NCBI RefSeq assembly: GCF_031458135.1
Contig: NZ_JAVDXW010000001.1
Location: forward strand, 1,984,001-2,048,000
DNA from: Haloactinomyces albus
GTDB taxonomy: Bacteria > Actinomycetota > Actinomycetes > Mycobacteriales > Pseudonocardiaceae
Direction of reading: 5' to 3'
DNA: 64,000 nt
Of this stretch, positions 55,130-63,026 are shown one piece after another. Each line of letters starts with the position of its first letter. Within the stretch, counting starts at the first letter, position 1. The notes beneath the pieces are model-generated. The model was not told the DNA's origin. It saw only the letters and a list, made by a program, of their open reading frames with translations, and did not search any database. The translations under genes were made by a program, and so were the position numbers.

Positions 55130-56137
55130 GTGACGACCTCTGATTGGGACAGGGAGCTGAATCGCACCCGGCTGCACTGGGTCAGCGGTAAAGGTGGGGT
55201 GGGCAAAACCACGGCCGCCGCCGCACTGGCTCTCGCACTGGCGACCGGCGGCCACCGGGTGCTGCTGGTCGAGGTGGAGGGCCGACAGGGCATTGCCCAG
55301 ATCTTCGACACCGCGCCGCTCCCCTACTCCGAGGAACGAATCGCGGCGGCCCCCGGCGGAGGCGAGCTGCGTGCCCTGGCCATCGACGCGGAACCGGCGC
55401 TGCTCGAATACCTGGACATGTTCTACAACCTCGGCTTCGCCGGGCGAACACTGCACAGGATGGGGGCCGTCGAGTTCGCGACCACACTCGCACCGGGGCT
55501 GCGCGACGTCCTGTTCACCGGAAAGATCAAGGAGTGTGTCGGGCGCACCGATGACCGTGGCCGCCATGTCTACGACTCGGTCGTGGTCGACGCACCGCCG
55601 ACCGGCAGGGTGGTCAAGTTCCTCGACGTCACCAAAGCAATGGCGGATCTGGCCAAGGCCGGACCGATCCGCACGCACAGCGAGGGAGTGGTGCGGCTAC
55701 TGCACTCCGGCGACAGCGTCGTACATCTGGTCACCCTGCTCGAGGAGTTGCCGGTACGGGAGGCGCTGGAAACCGTCGAAGAGCTCGACGCCGCGGACCT
55801 GCGCCCCGGCGCGATCCTGCTCAACCGGGTCAGGCCGGCACGGCTGCCCACACGGTCGGTGACCGCGGCAGCCGGGGGGCGCGTCGATGCGGGGCGCATC
55901 CGTACCGGGCTGGAGTCGGCAGGGCTGAACTGGGAGGACGGAGTACTCGACGGCCTGGTTGCCGAGACCGTCGAGTACGCGACGCGCGTCCGCGCCGAGG
56001 ACGAGGCGCGTCAGCAACTGGCCGCCACCGACCTGCCCTCGATCACACTGCCCGAATTCACCGATGGTATCGACGTCGCCGCTGTCTACGAACTCGCCGA
56101 AGAACTCACCACGCAGGGGATCGGAGGCGCACGATGA
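55130..56137 (+). CDS. Get3/ArsA-like ATPase, first subunit (Rv3679 type)
   Basis: 335 aa. P-loop [20 protein letters not shown] is a classic Get3/ArsA deviant Walker A (signature Lys in GKGG). Other parts: [17 protein letters not shown] (switch II-like) and [20 protein letters not shown]. In M. tuberculosis Rv3679/Rv3680 form an ATPase pair linked to metabolism and envelope sensitivity. A conserved transmembrane-segment client groove cannot be assessed here. GTG 55130 is directly preceded by a -10 box. The stop overlaps the start of the second subunit by 4 nt (ATGA). Confidence 0.93.
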   Translation: MTTSDWDRELNRTRLHWVSGKGGVGKTTAAAALALALATGGHRVLLVEVEGRQGIAQIFDTAPLPYSEERIAAAPGGGELRALAIDAEPALLEYLDMFYNLGFAGRTLHRMGAVEFATTLAPGLRDVLFTGKIKECVGRTDDRGRHVYDSVVVDAPPTGRVVKFLDVTKAMADLAKAGPIRTHSEGVVRLLHSGDSVVHLVTLLEELPVREALETVEELDAADLRPGAILLNRVRPARLPTRSVTAAAGGRVDAGRIRTGLESAGLNWEDGVLDGLVAETVEYATRVRAEDEARQQLAATDLPSITLPEFTDGIDVAAVYELAEELTTQGIGGAR

Positions 56138-57276
56138 GTGATCCGACCACGCATCCCGAACTCCTGGACATCGACGGGTTCCTGGACGACCCCGCCAACC
56201 GCATCGTCGTATGCTGCGGCTCGGGTGGCGTGGGCAAGACCACCACGGCCGCCGCACTCGCGATCCGCGCCGCAGAGCGCGGGCGCAAGACCGTGGTGCT
56301 GACCATCGACCCCGCCAGGCGGCTGGCTCAGGCACTGGGCATGCGCGAACTGGACAACCAGCCGCGGCAGGTCGCCCTGGACAGCACCGACTCCGGCGCC
56401 GACCTCAGCGCCATGATGCTGGACATGCGTCGGACGTTCGACGACATGGTGCTCGCCCACGCCGGTCGGGAGCGCGCGCAGCAGATCCTGGACAACCCCT
56501 TCTACCGGACGATCTCCACGTCGTTGTCCGGAACCCAGGAGTACATGGCGATGGAACGGCTCGGGCAGCTCGCCGCCGACGACGTCTGGGACCTGATCAT
56601 CGTGGACACCCCACCGAGCCGGTCGGCCCTGGACTTCCTCGACGCCCCGCAACGGCTGTCCACGGTGCTCGACGGCAGGCTGATCCGGATGCTGTCCAGC
56701 CCCGCACGAACGGGCGGCCGGGGACTGCGCAAGGTCGTCGGCGCGGGCTTCGGCATGTTCTCCAAGGTCGTTTCGACGATCATCGGCGGACAACTCCTGG
56801 CCGATGCATCGGCGTTCGTGCAAGCCTTCGACTCCACCTTCGGCGGCTTCCGGGAGCGCGCCGAACAGACCTACCGGCTGCTGCGCTCGCCGGAGACGGC
56901 ATTCCTGGTGGTGGCCGCACCGGAGCCGGACGCCCTGCGGGAGGCGTCCCACTTCGTCGAGCGACTCACCGGGGACTCCATGCCGCTGGCCGGGCTGATC
57001 GCCAACCGTACCCATCCGGTGCTGGCCGACCTGCCTGCCACACGGGCATCGTCGGCCGCCGAGGAACTCGAAACGGCAGGCTCCTCCCCGCTGGCCGCCT
57101 CGGTACTTCGTCTCCACGCCGACCGGGTGGCGGTGGCCGACCGGGAGAAGCGACTGCTGGCCCGGTTCACCCGCGCCCATCCCGAAGTTCCCCTGACCGG
57201 CGTCCCGGCATTGTCCTCCGAGGTACACGACATGGCGGGGTTGCGCGAGATCGGCCGCCGACTGAGCAACGCCTGA
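56134..57276 (+). CDS. Get3/ArsA-like ATPase, second subunit (Rv3680 type)
   Basis: 380 aa. P-loop [20 protein letters not shown] has GSGG where the first subunit has GKGG, so the signature lysine is replaced by Ser, a difference also seen in this group. [19 protein letters not shown] (switch I region) and [20 protein letters not shown] follow, then a large middle insertion ([20 protein letters not shown]) that would form the helical lid. The two subunits probably make a heterodimer. Confidence 0.93.
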   Translation: MSDPTTHPELLDIDGFLDDPANRIVVCCGSGGVGKTTTAAALAIRAAERGRKTVVLTIDPARRLAQALGMRELDNQPRQVALDSTDSGADLSAMMLDMRRTFDDMVLAHAGRERAQQILDNPFYRTISTSLSGTQEYMAMERLGQLAADDVWDLIIVDTPPSRSALDFLDAPQRLSTVLDGRLIRMLSSPARTGGRGLRKVVGAGFGMFSKVVSTIIGGQLLADASAFVQAFDSTFGGFRERAEQTYRLLRSPETAFLVVAAPEPDALREASHFVERLTGDSMPLAGLIANRTHPVLADLPATRASSAAEELETAGSSPLAASVLRLHADRVAVADREKRLLARFTRAHPEVPLTGVPALSSEVHDMAGLREIGRRLSNA

Positions 57277-57385
57277 GGATCCGTGCGGCTGATCGTCGAT
57301 CCCCGGGTGCGAAAGCGGGAACGGTGACCGGACCACGTCGCCCGGACACCGGTGCGCCCGCCACACGCAGCACCGGGCGAATGCT

Positions 57386-57742
57386 TCAGCTCGCCCGGTA
57401 GGTGTTCTGGTACTCGTTCGGTTCGGTGGAGTCACGGCGGGCCGCTTCCAGCAGTGCACGCCAGTCGCGGACATCCGGGCGCCTGCGCAGCAGCGCACGC
57501 CGTTCCCGTTCCGTCATACCGCCCCACACACCGAATTCGATCCTTTTGTCGAGCGCCTCGGCAAGGCACTCCGTGCGGACAGGGCACCCGAAGCAGACCA
57601 CGCGCGCCTGGCGCTGCTCGGCACCCCGGACAAACAGCCGGTCGGGATTCTCGTCGCGGCACGCGGCCCGAACCCGCCAGTCCCCCTGTTCGAACGTCAC
57701 GTTCCCCCAGCTCCTCCCTGGATCGTCGGCGACCATGTCCAT
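57386..57742 (-). CDS. whiB4: WhiB4-type iron-sulfur regulator
   Basis: 118 aa. Four cysteines bind a [4Fe-4S] cluster: AACRDENPD and VVCFGCPVRTEC (C-x22-C-x2-C-x5-C spacing), followed by the WhiB turn FGVWGGMTERERRALLRR. In mycobacteria WhiB4 (Rv3681c, same place next to ponA2 and the Get3 pair) senses oxidative stress. ATG 57742, 57736 and GTG 57700 are all possible starts. Divergent from ponA2. Confidence 0.93.
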   Translation of the reverse strand: MDMVADDPGRSWGNVTFEQGDWRVRAACRDENPDRLFVRGAEQRQARVVCFGCPVRTECLAEALDKRIEFGVWGGMTERERRALLRRRPDVRDWRALLEAARRDSTEPNEYQNTYRAS

Positions 57743-57933
57743 CCGGAGCCCCCGGCACCGGTGTCGGAACCGCCCGTTGGGAGGCGGTTACCGACATGCT
57801 GTCGCTAAACGTGGACGCACTGTAGAGGTCTCCGGTTCCATCACCAAACCGCCATTGGTGGGTTCGTTGGCTCACACTCATCCCATTGGGGGTTTCTTGA
57901 ACTGTGCAGGCCGGGCACCTCGCTCCGAGGTCC

Positions 57934-57939
57934 TAGGGT
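57934..57939 (+). promoter_or_regulatory. -10 box, probable leaderless promoter of ponA2
   Basis: TAGGGT, then 7 nt to GTG 57947, with no ribosome site in between. Confidence 0.55.
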
Positions 57940-57946
57940 TGGTGCT

Positions 57947-60394
57947 GTGCGAGTCCGGGATGGCCTGCTGAAGCTGTTCGGTCTGTGTGTGCTGGCCGGA
58001 GTCCTGGTGGCAGGATTACTCTTTCCTGCCGCGGGCGCCATCGGCGTCATGTCCAACCGCGCCAGCGACACGGTGAGCAGCCTGTCCTCCAAACTCGTCA
58101 CCGAACAGGTACCGCTGGTGACCACTGTCACAGATCGCGCGGGTAATCCCATCGCGTACCTGTTCAAGCAGAACCGCACCCCCGTCACCTCCGACCAGAT
58201 CGCCAACACGATGAAGGCCGCGATGGTGGCGATCGAGGACCAGCGGTTCTTCGAACACCAGGGCGTGGACTGGCCCGGCACCGTGCGGGCCGCTCTCAGC
58301 AATCAGCTCGCCGGGAGGATCACTCAGGGCGCCTCGACGATCACCCAGCAGTACGTGAAGAACTACCTGGTACATGTGGTCGCCGCCGGAAACCCGGTCC
58401 AGCAGGCCGAAGCCACGGAACAGACCATCGCGCGCAAGCTGCGCGAGATCCGCATCGCACTGCAACTGGAGAAACGGCTGAGCAAGCAGGAGATCCTCAC
58501 CCGCTATCTCAACGTGGTGCCGTTCGGGAACCGGGTCTACGGCGTGGCCGCGGCCGCCCGGACGTACTTCGACACCTCGGCCGACAAGCTGACGATTCCC
58601 CAGGCCGCACTACTGGCCGGAATCGTCAACGAACCCGGTGCGCTGAACCCGGTGACTCATCCCGACGACGCGCTGTTCCGGCGCAATCTCGTCATCGACG
58701 CGATGGCTCGCCAAGAACGAATCACGCAGGAAGCGGCCCGGGAGGCACGGCAGGCTCCGCTGGGCATCGAGCGTCCCCTCAACAGCCTTCCGAACGGCTG
58801 CGTCGGCGCGGGCCCGGAGAACGGATTCTTCTGCAAATACGTGATCGACTACCTGGAGCGGGCAGGATTCTCCAGGAAACAGCTCGAACGCGGCGGTTAC
58901 ACCATCCGCACCACGCTGGACCAGTCGATCACGAAGGCAGCCCACGCCTCGGCGCAGAAACAGGTTCCGCCGCAGGAGAGCCCGGGCATCACCAATGTGA
59001 TGACGGTGGTCGAGCCGGGCACGAAGAAACATGCGGTCCGGGCACTGGTGACCAACCGGAGCTTCGGTTTCGACAAGAGCAAGGGCGAGACCGCCTACGC
59101 CTGGCCGAGCTCGATGATCCCCCAGGGTGCGGGGTCGGTCTACAAGACGTTCATCGCCGCTGCCGCGCTGGAAGAAGGAATGGGGATCCACAACGTCATC
59201 CCCTCCCCCGGTAGCTACACCACCATGGCCTACGGGCCCCGCCCGTACACGGTGACCAACGCCGAAGGTATCTCTCCCGGCCCCCGCACGCTCCAGATGG
59301 CACTGGCCACCTCCCCGAACACCGCGTTCGTCGCCCTGCAGGACCGGGTCGGCCTCGGCGATGCGGTGGACATGGCCGCACGTCTGGGCATGCGCAAGAC
59401 TCTGCTCCGCAGCAACTTCGGCGGCCGGCCGCTGGCTCCGAACAGCGACGAACTCTCCCAGGCCGAGACGATCAAGCAGAAAACCTTCGGCGGGTTCACG
59501 CTCGGGTTCACGCCGACCAGCCCGCTGGAACTGGCCAATGTCTCCGCCACGCTCAGCAGCGGTGGGGTGTGGTGTCCGCCCACCCCGATCAAGAGCATCG
59601 TGGATCGGCACGGCGACCCGGTCTCGATCACGGAGTCGCCGTGCGAACAGGTCGTGGACGAAGAGCTGGCCAATGCCATGTTCGTCGGGATGAGCAAGGA
59701 CACCACCGAGGGAACCGCCGTCGCCGCGGCCAAGGCGGCGAACTGGACCCGGCCGACGGCGGCCAAGACCGGAACGACCGAGAGCTACGAGTCCGCCGCG
59801 TTCATCGGGGCGACCGCACATCTCGCCGGTTCGGTCCTGACCTTCGCCCACGGGCCCGGCCAGCAGGGAATCTGTCTCGGCAATCCACCCCGGCTGTGCG
59901 GTGGCGGCAATATCTACGGCGGCACGATCCCCGCACGCACGTGGATGGGCGCGATGAAACCCGCCCACAAGGGCATGCCGACCGTTCCGCTGCCGAGCGT
60001 GACACCGCGCTACGCCGAGGGCGGTTCCGACAAGGAGGTCCCCGACGTCGTCGGCATGAACGTCGAGCAGGCCACGAAGACACTGCGCGAGGCCGACTAC
60101 AAGGTGCGGAAGCAAGCGGTGAGCAGCTCGCGTTCCCGAGGTGCCGTGATCAGCCAGAGCCCGCGCGGTTCCGTACCTCCGGGCAAGACCGTGACGATCT
60201 CGGTGAGTACCGGCTATATTCCGCCGCCACGGACGCATACGAAGCCGCCACCGCCCGACCAGGGCAGACCGGCACAGGACAATCCGCAAGAACCCACCGG
60301 CCGGCCCAGCAAGTCCGGGGAGCCGGGCAAGCCCACTCCGGGCGGACAACCTCCGCCCCCACGCCCACCGGCTTCCCCCACACCCGGCGGCTGA
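57947..60394 (+). CDS. ponA2: Class A penicillin-binding protein PonA2 with PASTA domain
   Basis: 815 aa. Short cytosolic start, a membrane helix (LLKLFGLCVLAGVLVAGLLF), then glycosyltransferase GT51 with EDQRFFEHQGVDW (catalytic Glu) and TQGASTITQQYVKN, then transpeptidase motifs S397-V-Y-K400, SPN and K607-T-G. One PASTA domain (VPDVVGMNVEQATKTLREAD...) and a Pro/Gly-rich tail (PPPPDQGRPAQDNPQ) end it. It polymerises and cross-links peptidoglycan; the M. tuberculosis counterpart matters in stress and dormancy. Neighbours whiB4 and the metallophosphoesterase match Rv3681c-Rv3683. Confidence 0.96.
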   Translation: MRVRDGLLKLFGLCVLAGVLVAGLLFPAAGAIGVMSNRASDTVSSLSSKLVTEQVPLVTTVTDRAGNPIAYLFKQNRTPVTSDQIANTMKAAMVAIEDQRFFEHQGVDWPGTVRAALSNQLAGRITQGASTITQQYVKNYLVHVVAAGNPVQQAEATEQTIARKLREIRIALQLEKRLSKQEILTRYLNVVPFGNRVYGVAAAARTYFDTSADKLTIPQAALLAGIVNEPGALNPVTHPDDALFRRNLVIDAMARQERITQEAAREARQAPLGIERPLNSLPNGCVGAGPENGFFCKYVIDYLERAGFSRKQLERGGYTIRTTLDQSITKAAHASAQKQVPPQESPGITNVMTVVEPGTKKHAVRALVTNRSFGFDKSKGETAYAWPSSMIPQGAGSVYKTFIAAAALEEGMGIHNVIPSPGSYTTMAYGPRPYTVTNAEGISPGPRTLQMALATSPNTAFVALQDRVGLGDAVDMAARLGMRKTLLRSNFGGRPLAPNSDELSQAETIKQKTFGGFTLGFTPTSPLELANVSATLSSGGVWCPPTPIKSIVDRHGDPVSITESPCEQVVDEELANAMFVGMSKDTTEGTAVAAAKAANWTRPTAAKTGTTESYESAAFIGATAHLAGSVLTFAHGPGQQGICLGNPPRLCGGGNIYGGTIPARTWMGAMKPAHKGMPTVPLPSVTPRYAEGGSDKEVPDVVGMNVEQATKTLREADYKVRKQAVSSSRSRGAVISQSPRGSVPPGKTVTISVSTGYIPPPRTHTKPPPPDQGRPAQDNPQEPTGRPSKSGEPGKPTPGGQPPPPRPPASPTPGG

Positions 60395-60445
60395 CTCTCC
60401 CGGCTGGGAAGGGCACGCCGAGCGGTAACCCCCCGTCTACATGCC

Positions 60446-60451
60446 TACACT
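60446..60451 (+). promoter_or_regulatory. -10 box candidate of the siderophore-interacting protein
   Basis: TACACT, 8 nt before GTG 60460; no ribosome site in between. Confidence 0.4.
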
Positions 60452-60459
60452 CGAGCGTC

Positions 60460-61242
60460 GTGACAAGCACGCATTCCGGCACGCGGCGCGTGCAGGCCCG
60501 GTATCGGTTGCTGGACGTCCACGCCGTGGAGCGGATCACTCCTCGGATGGCGCGGGTGAAGCTGAGTGGGGACGAGCTGGCGGATTTCGTCAGCAGTGGA
60601 ACCGACCAGCGGATCAAGCTGTGCCTGCCGGAACCGGGTCGTCCGGCCCCGTTGGGCCGGACCAGGGCGGAGGTATTCGCGCTGCCGCGTGAGCAACAAC
60701 CGCGGCAGCGCACTTACACGGTTCGCCACTTCGACGCGCATCGCCGAGAGCTCACGATCGACCTGGTGATACACGATCACGGCGGTCCGGGGGCGGCTTG
60801 GGCCGCGAGCGTGCGGCCCGGTGACCGGATCGTCACGGTCGGCCCGAGCCCGTCGTACCGACCGAGCTCGGACGCGAATCCGCTGGTACTCGCAGGGGAC
60901 GAGACCGCACTGCCCGCGATCTCCGCGATTCTGGAGGAGTTGCCCGAGGCCACGCCCACACGTGTGTTCCTCGAAGTCGCCGACTCCGGGGAACACCAGC
61001 AGGTCGACACCGCCGCCGATGTCGCGTGGACCTGGCTACACCGCGACGGAGCACCCGCGGGCCGGTCGAACCTGCTCACCGAGGCAGTCCGCTCCGTCGA
61101 TCTCGGGACACACCCGCACGTGTGGATCGGCGCGGAAGCCGCAACGGTCCGCGACCTGCGTGCACATTGTCAGGATGTACTGGGAATGGAACGTGCCCGC
61201 GTGTACGCATTGGCTTACTGGCGCCGCGATCGCGCCTCGTGA
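60460..61242 (+). CDS. Siderophore-interacting FAD-dependent reductase (SIP)
   Basis: 260 aa. Reduces ferric siderophores in the cytoplasm to release iron. FAD-binding motif RQRTYTVRHF, the DLVIHDHGGPGAAWAASVRP loop and the NAD(P)H half with LVLAGDETALPAISAILEEL; ends YALAYWRRD as in the ViuB/SIP family. Inserted between ponA2 and the yqeY/metallophosphoesterase pair, where M. tuberculosis has nothing. No siderophore transporter is adjacent. Confidence 0.92.
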   Translation: MTSTHSGTRRVQARYRLLDVHAVERITPRMARVKLSGDELADFVSSGTDQRIKLCLPEPGRPAPLGRTRAEVFALPREQQPRQRTYTVRHFDAHRRELTIDLVIHDHGGPGAAWAASVRPGDRIVTVGPSPSYRPSSDANPLVLAGDETALPAISAILEELPEATPTRVFLEVADSGEHQQVDTAADVAWTWLHRDGAPAGRSNLLTEAVRSVDLGTHPHVWIGAEAATVRDLRAHCQDVLGMERARVYALAYWRRDRAS

Positions 61243-61247
61243 ACGGA

Positions 61248-61267
61248 GAATTCTCGAGAAATCGACC
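61248..61267. repeat. Half copy of the TTTCTCGAGAAA palindrome
   Basis: On the minus strand GGTCGATTTCTCGAGAATTC; the GGTCGATTTCTCG part equals the arm of the hairpin at 36553-36588. It lies between the converging SIP and yqeY genes. Confidence 0.6.
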
Positions 61268-61275
61268 GTGCCCAC

Positions 61276-61746
61276 TCAGCTCGCGAGTTCGGCCTTGACC
61301 ACCGCAGCGACCCGGCCGCCCTCGGCGCGGCCCGCCACCTTCGCGTTGGCGACCTTCATGACCTGTCCCATCTGCTTCGGCCCCGGCTGTTCACCGAGAT
61401 CGGCGGCGACCTCGGACACGGCAGCCCGCACGAGCTCGATCAGCTCATTCTCGTCGAGCTGCGCGGGCAGGTAGCGGCGCAGGATCTCCCCTTCCGTCCG
61501 CTCGGCCGCGGCCTGCTCCGGGCGGTCGGCGGCATCGAACGCACTCGCCGACTCGTCGCGCTTCTTGGCCTCCTTGGACAGGACACGCTGCACCTCCTCG
61601 TCGGTGAGTTCGCGTGCCTGCTTGCCGGAGACCTCCTCAGTACCGATGGCGGACAGCGCCATCCGCAGGACACCGGTGACGGCGGGGTCACGCTCCTTGA
61701 TCGCTGCGGTCAGATCCGTCCGCAGCTTGTCTTTCAGTTCGGCCAT
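61276..61746 (-). CDS. GatB/YqeY domain protein
   Basis: 156 aa. MAELKDKLRTDLTAAIKERD, ILRRYLPAQLDENELIELVR and GPKQMGQVMKVANAKVAGRA fit the YqeY family, related to the tRNA-binding tail of GatB; a possible tRNA or amidotransferase-linked role. ATG 61746 is 7 nt after GATAAT, suggesting a leaderless mRNA. Divergent from the metallophosphoesterase. Confidence 0.9.
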   Translation of the reverse strand: MAELKDKLRTDLTAAIKERDPAVTGVLRMALSAIGTEEVSGKQARELTDEEVQRVLSKEAKKRDESASAFDAADRPEQAAAERTEGEILRRYLPAQLDENELIELVRAAVSEVAADLGEQPGPKQMGQVMKVANAKVAGRAEGGRVAAVVKAELAS

Positions 61747-61753
61747 GGAACCG

Positions 61754-61759
61754 ATTATC
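61754..61759 (-). promoter_or_regulatory. -10 box, probable leaderless promoter of the yqeY gene
   Basis: GATAAT on the minus strand, 7 nt before ATG 61746. Confidence 0.55.
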
Positions 61760-61830
61760 CCGACCGGCGCCATTCGAGGCCCGCTCGAGGTCGATCTCGG
61801 GGGAGCCGGTGTCGACACCCCGAATCGCCG

Positions 61831-61836
61831 TAGAGT
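61831..61836 (+). promoter_or_regulatory. -10 box, probable leaderless promoter of the metallophosphoesterase
   Basis: TAGAGT, then 7 nt to GTG 61844. Confidence 0.55.
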
Positions 61837-61843
61837 GGGTGAT

Positions 61844-62806
61844 GTGAACACGCTCGGGCGAACCATGCTCACCACCGGTGCACTCGGCGCCGCCGCACTC
61901 GCCTACTCCGCCGGGATCGAGCGCAAGCGCTGGACACTGCGGCACACCACCCTGCCGGTGCTCGGCGAAGGCAGTCGCGAACTGCGGGTCCTGCACATAT
62001 CGGACCTGCACATGCTGCCGAACCAGCACTCGAAGCAGCGCTGGGTGGCCGCGCTCGATGAACTCGAGCCCGACCTGGTCGTCAACACCGGCGACAACCT
62101 CGCCCACCCGCGGGCCGTCCCGGCCGTGCTGCGCGCTTTGGGCCCGTTGTTGGACCGACCCGGCGTGTTCGTCTTCGGCAGCAACGACTACTACGCGCCG
62201 AAGCCGAAGAACCCCGCCCGCTACCTGTTGCCTTCCGCCCGGATGAAACGGATCCGAGGTGCCCAGCTGCCCTGGGGCGACCTGCGTGCCGCGATGACCG
62301 AGCGCGGCTGGCAGGACCTCACACACCAACGGCACGAACTCACCCCGGCGGGCACCACCATCCATGCCGCAGGTGTGGACGATCCGCACCTCAAACGTGA
62401 TCACTACTCCCGGATCGCGGGCGCCGTCCCCACGGGGATCACCCTCCGCCTCGGAGTGACCCACTCCCCCGAACCGCGAGTGCTGGACGCGTTCGCCGAG
62501 GACGGCTACGACCTGGTCATGGCCGGTCACACCCACGGTGGTCAGCTGTGCGTGCCGGGCTACGGTGCGATCGTGACCAACTGCGAGCTGGATCGCACAC
62601 GAGCACGCGGTGCCTCGACATGGGGGCGGCACATGCGACTGCACGTTTCGGCCGGGCTGGGAACCTCACCGTACGCACCCTTCCGCTTCGCCTGCCCCCC
62701 GGAAGCGACCCTGCTGACGCTGGTTCCGCGCTCACAAGAGCCGTCGCACCAGTACGTGAACGCGATCGGCGGACCCCGTTTCGGAGCGGACACGAAGGTC
62801 CGATAA
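61844..62806 (+). CDS. Metallophosphoesterase (Rv3683 type)
   Basis: 320 aa. VLHISDLHMLP (DxH), NTGDN, VFGSNDYYAP (the usual GNH box here is GSND) and VMAGHTHGGQLCVPG form the binuclear metal site. The N-terminal hydrophobic stretch (TTGALGAAALAYSAGIE) may anchor it to the membrane. The family includes lipid/UDP-diacylglucosamine-type pyrophosphatases, so an envelope role is likely but unproven. Follows ponA2 in mycobacteria. Confidence 0.92.
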   Translation: MNTLGRTMLTTGALGAAALAYSAGIERKRWTLRHTTLPVLGEGSRELRVLHISDLHMLPNQHSKQRWVAALDELEPDLVVNTGDNLAHPRAVPAVLRALGPLLDRPGVFVFGSNDYYAPKPKNPARYLLPSARMKRIRGAQLPWGDLRAAMTERGWQDLTHQRHELTPAGTTIHAAGVDDPHLKRDHYSRIAGAVPTGITLRLGVTHSPEPRVLDAFAEDGYDLVMAGHTHGGQLCVPGYGAIVTNCELDRTRARGASTWGRHMRLHVSAGLGTSPYAPFRFACPPEATLLTLVPRSQEPSHQYVNAIGGPRFGADTKVR

Positions 62807-62853
62807 ACTGTGTCGCGGCGGTGAGCGAACACCCGAGACGCCGCCGAGAACAC

Positions 62854-62927
62854 CGGGGTGTAGCGCAGTTTGGGAGCGCGCCTCGTTCGGGTCGAGGAGG
62901 TCGTGGGTTCAAATCCCGCCACCCCGA
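62854..62927 (+). tRNA. tRNA-Pro(CGG)
   Basis: Cloverleaf with acceptor CGGGGTG/CACCCCG, D-arm GTAGCGCAGTTTGGGAGCGC, anticodon stem CCTCG/CGAGG around TTCGGGT (anticodon CGG, reads CCG), T-arm GTGGGTTCAAATCCCGC; no encoded CCA. A terminator follows. Confidence 0.97.
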
Positions 62928-62931
62928 CGGG

Positions 62932-62977
62932 AAAGGGCCTGGTCGCAACTTCTCCGAGGTTGTGGCCAGGCCCTTTT
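62932..62977 (+). terminator. Terminator of tRNA-Pro
   Basis: An 18-bp stem (62932-62949 with 62959-62976) with two mismatched pairs, ending in TTTTG; the arm begins AAAGGGCCTGG. Confidence 0.85.
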
Positions 62978-63026
62978 GTTCACCCCGTGCTCACCTCGGC
63001 GACCGGAATCGGGCAGGATCGGAACC

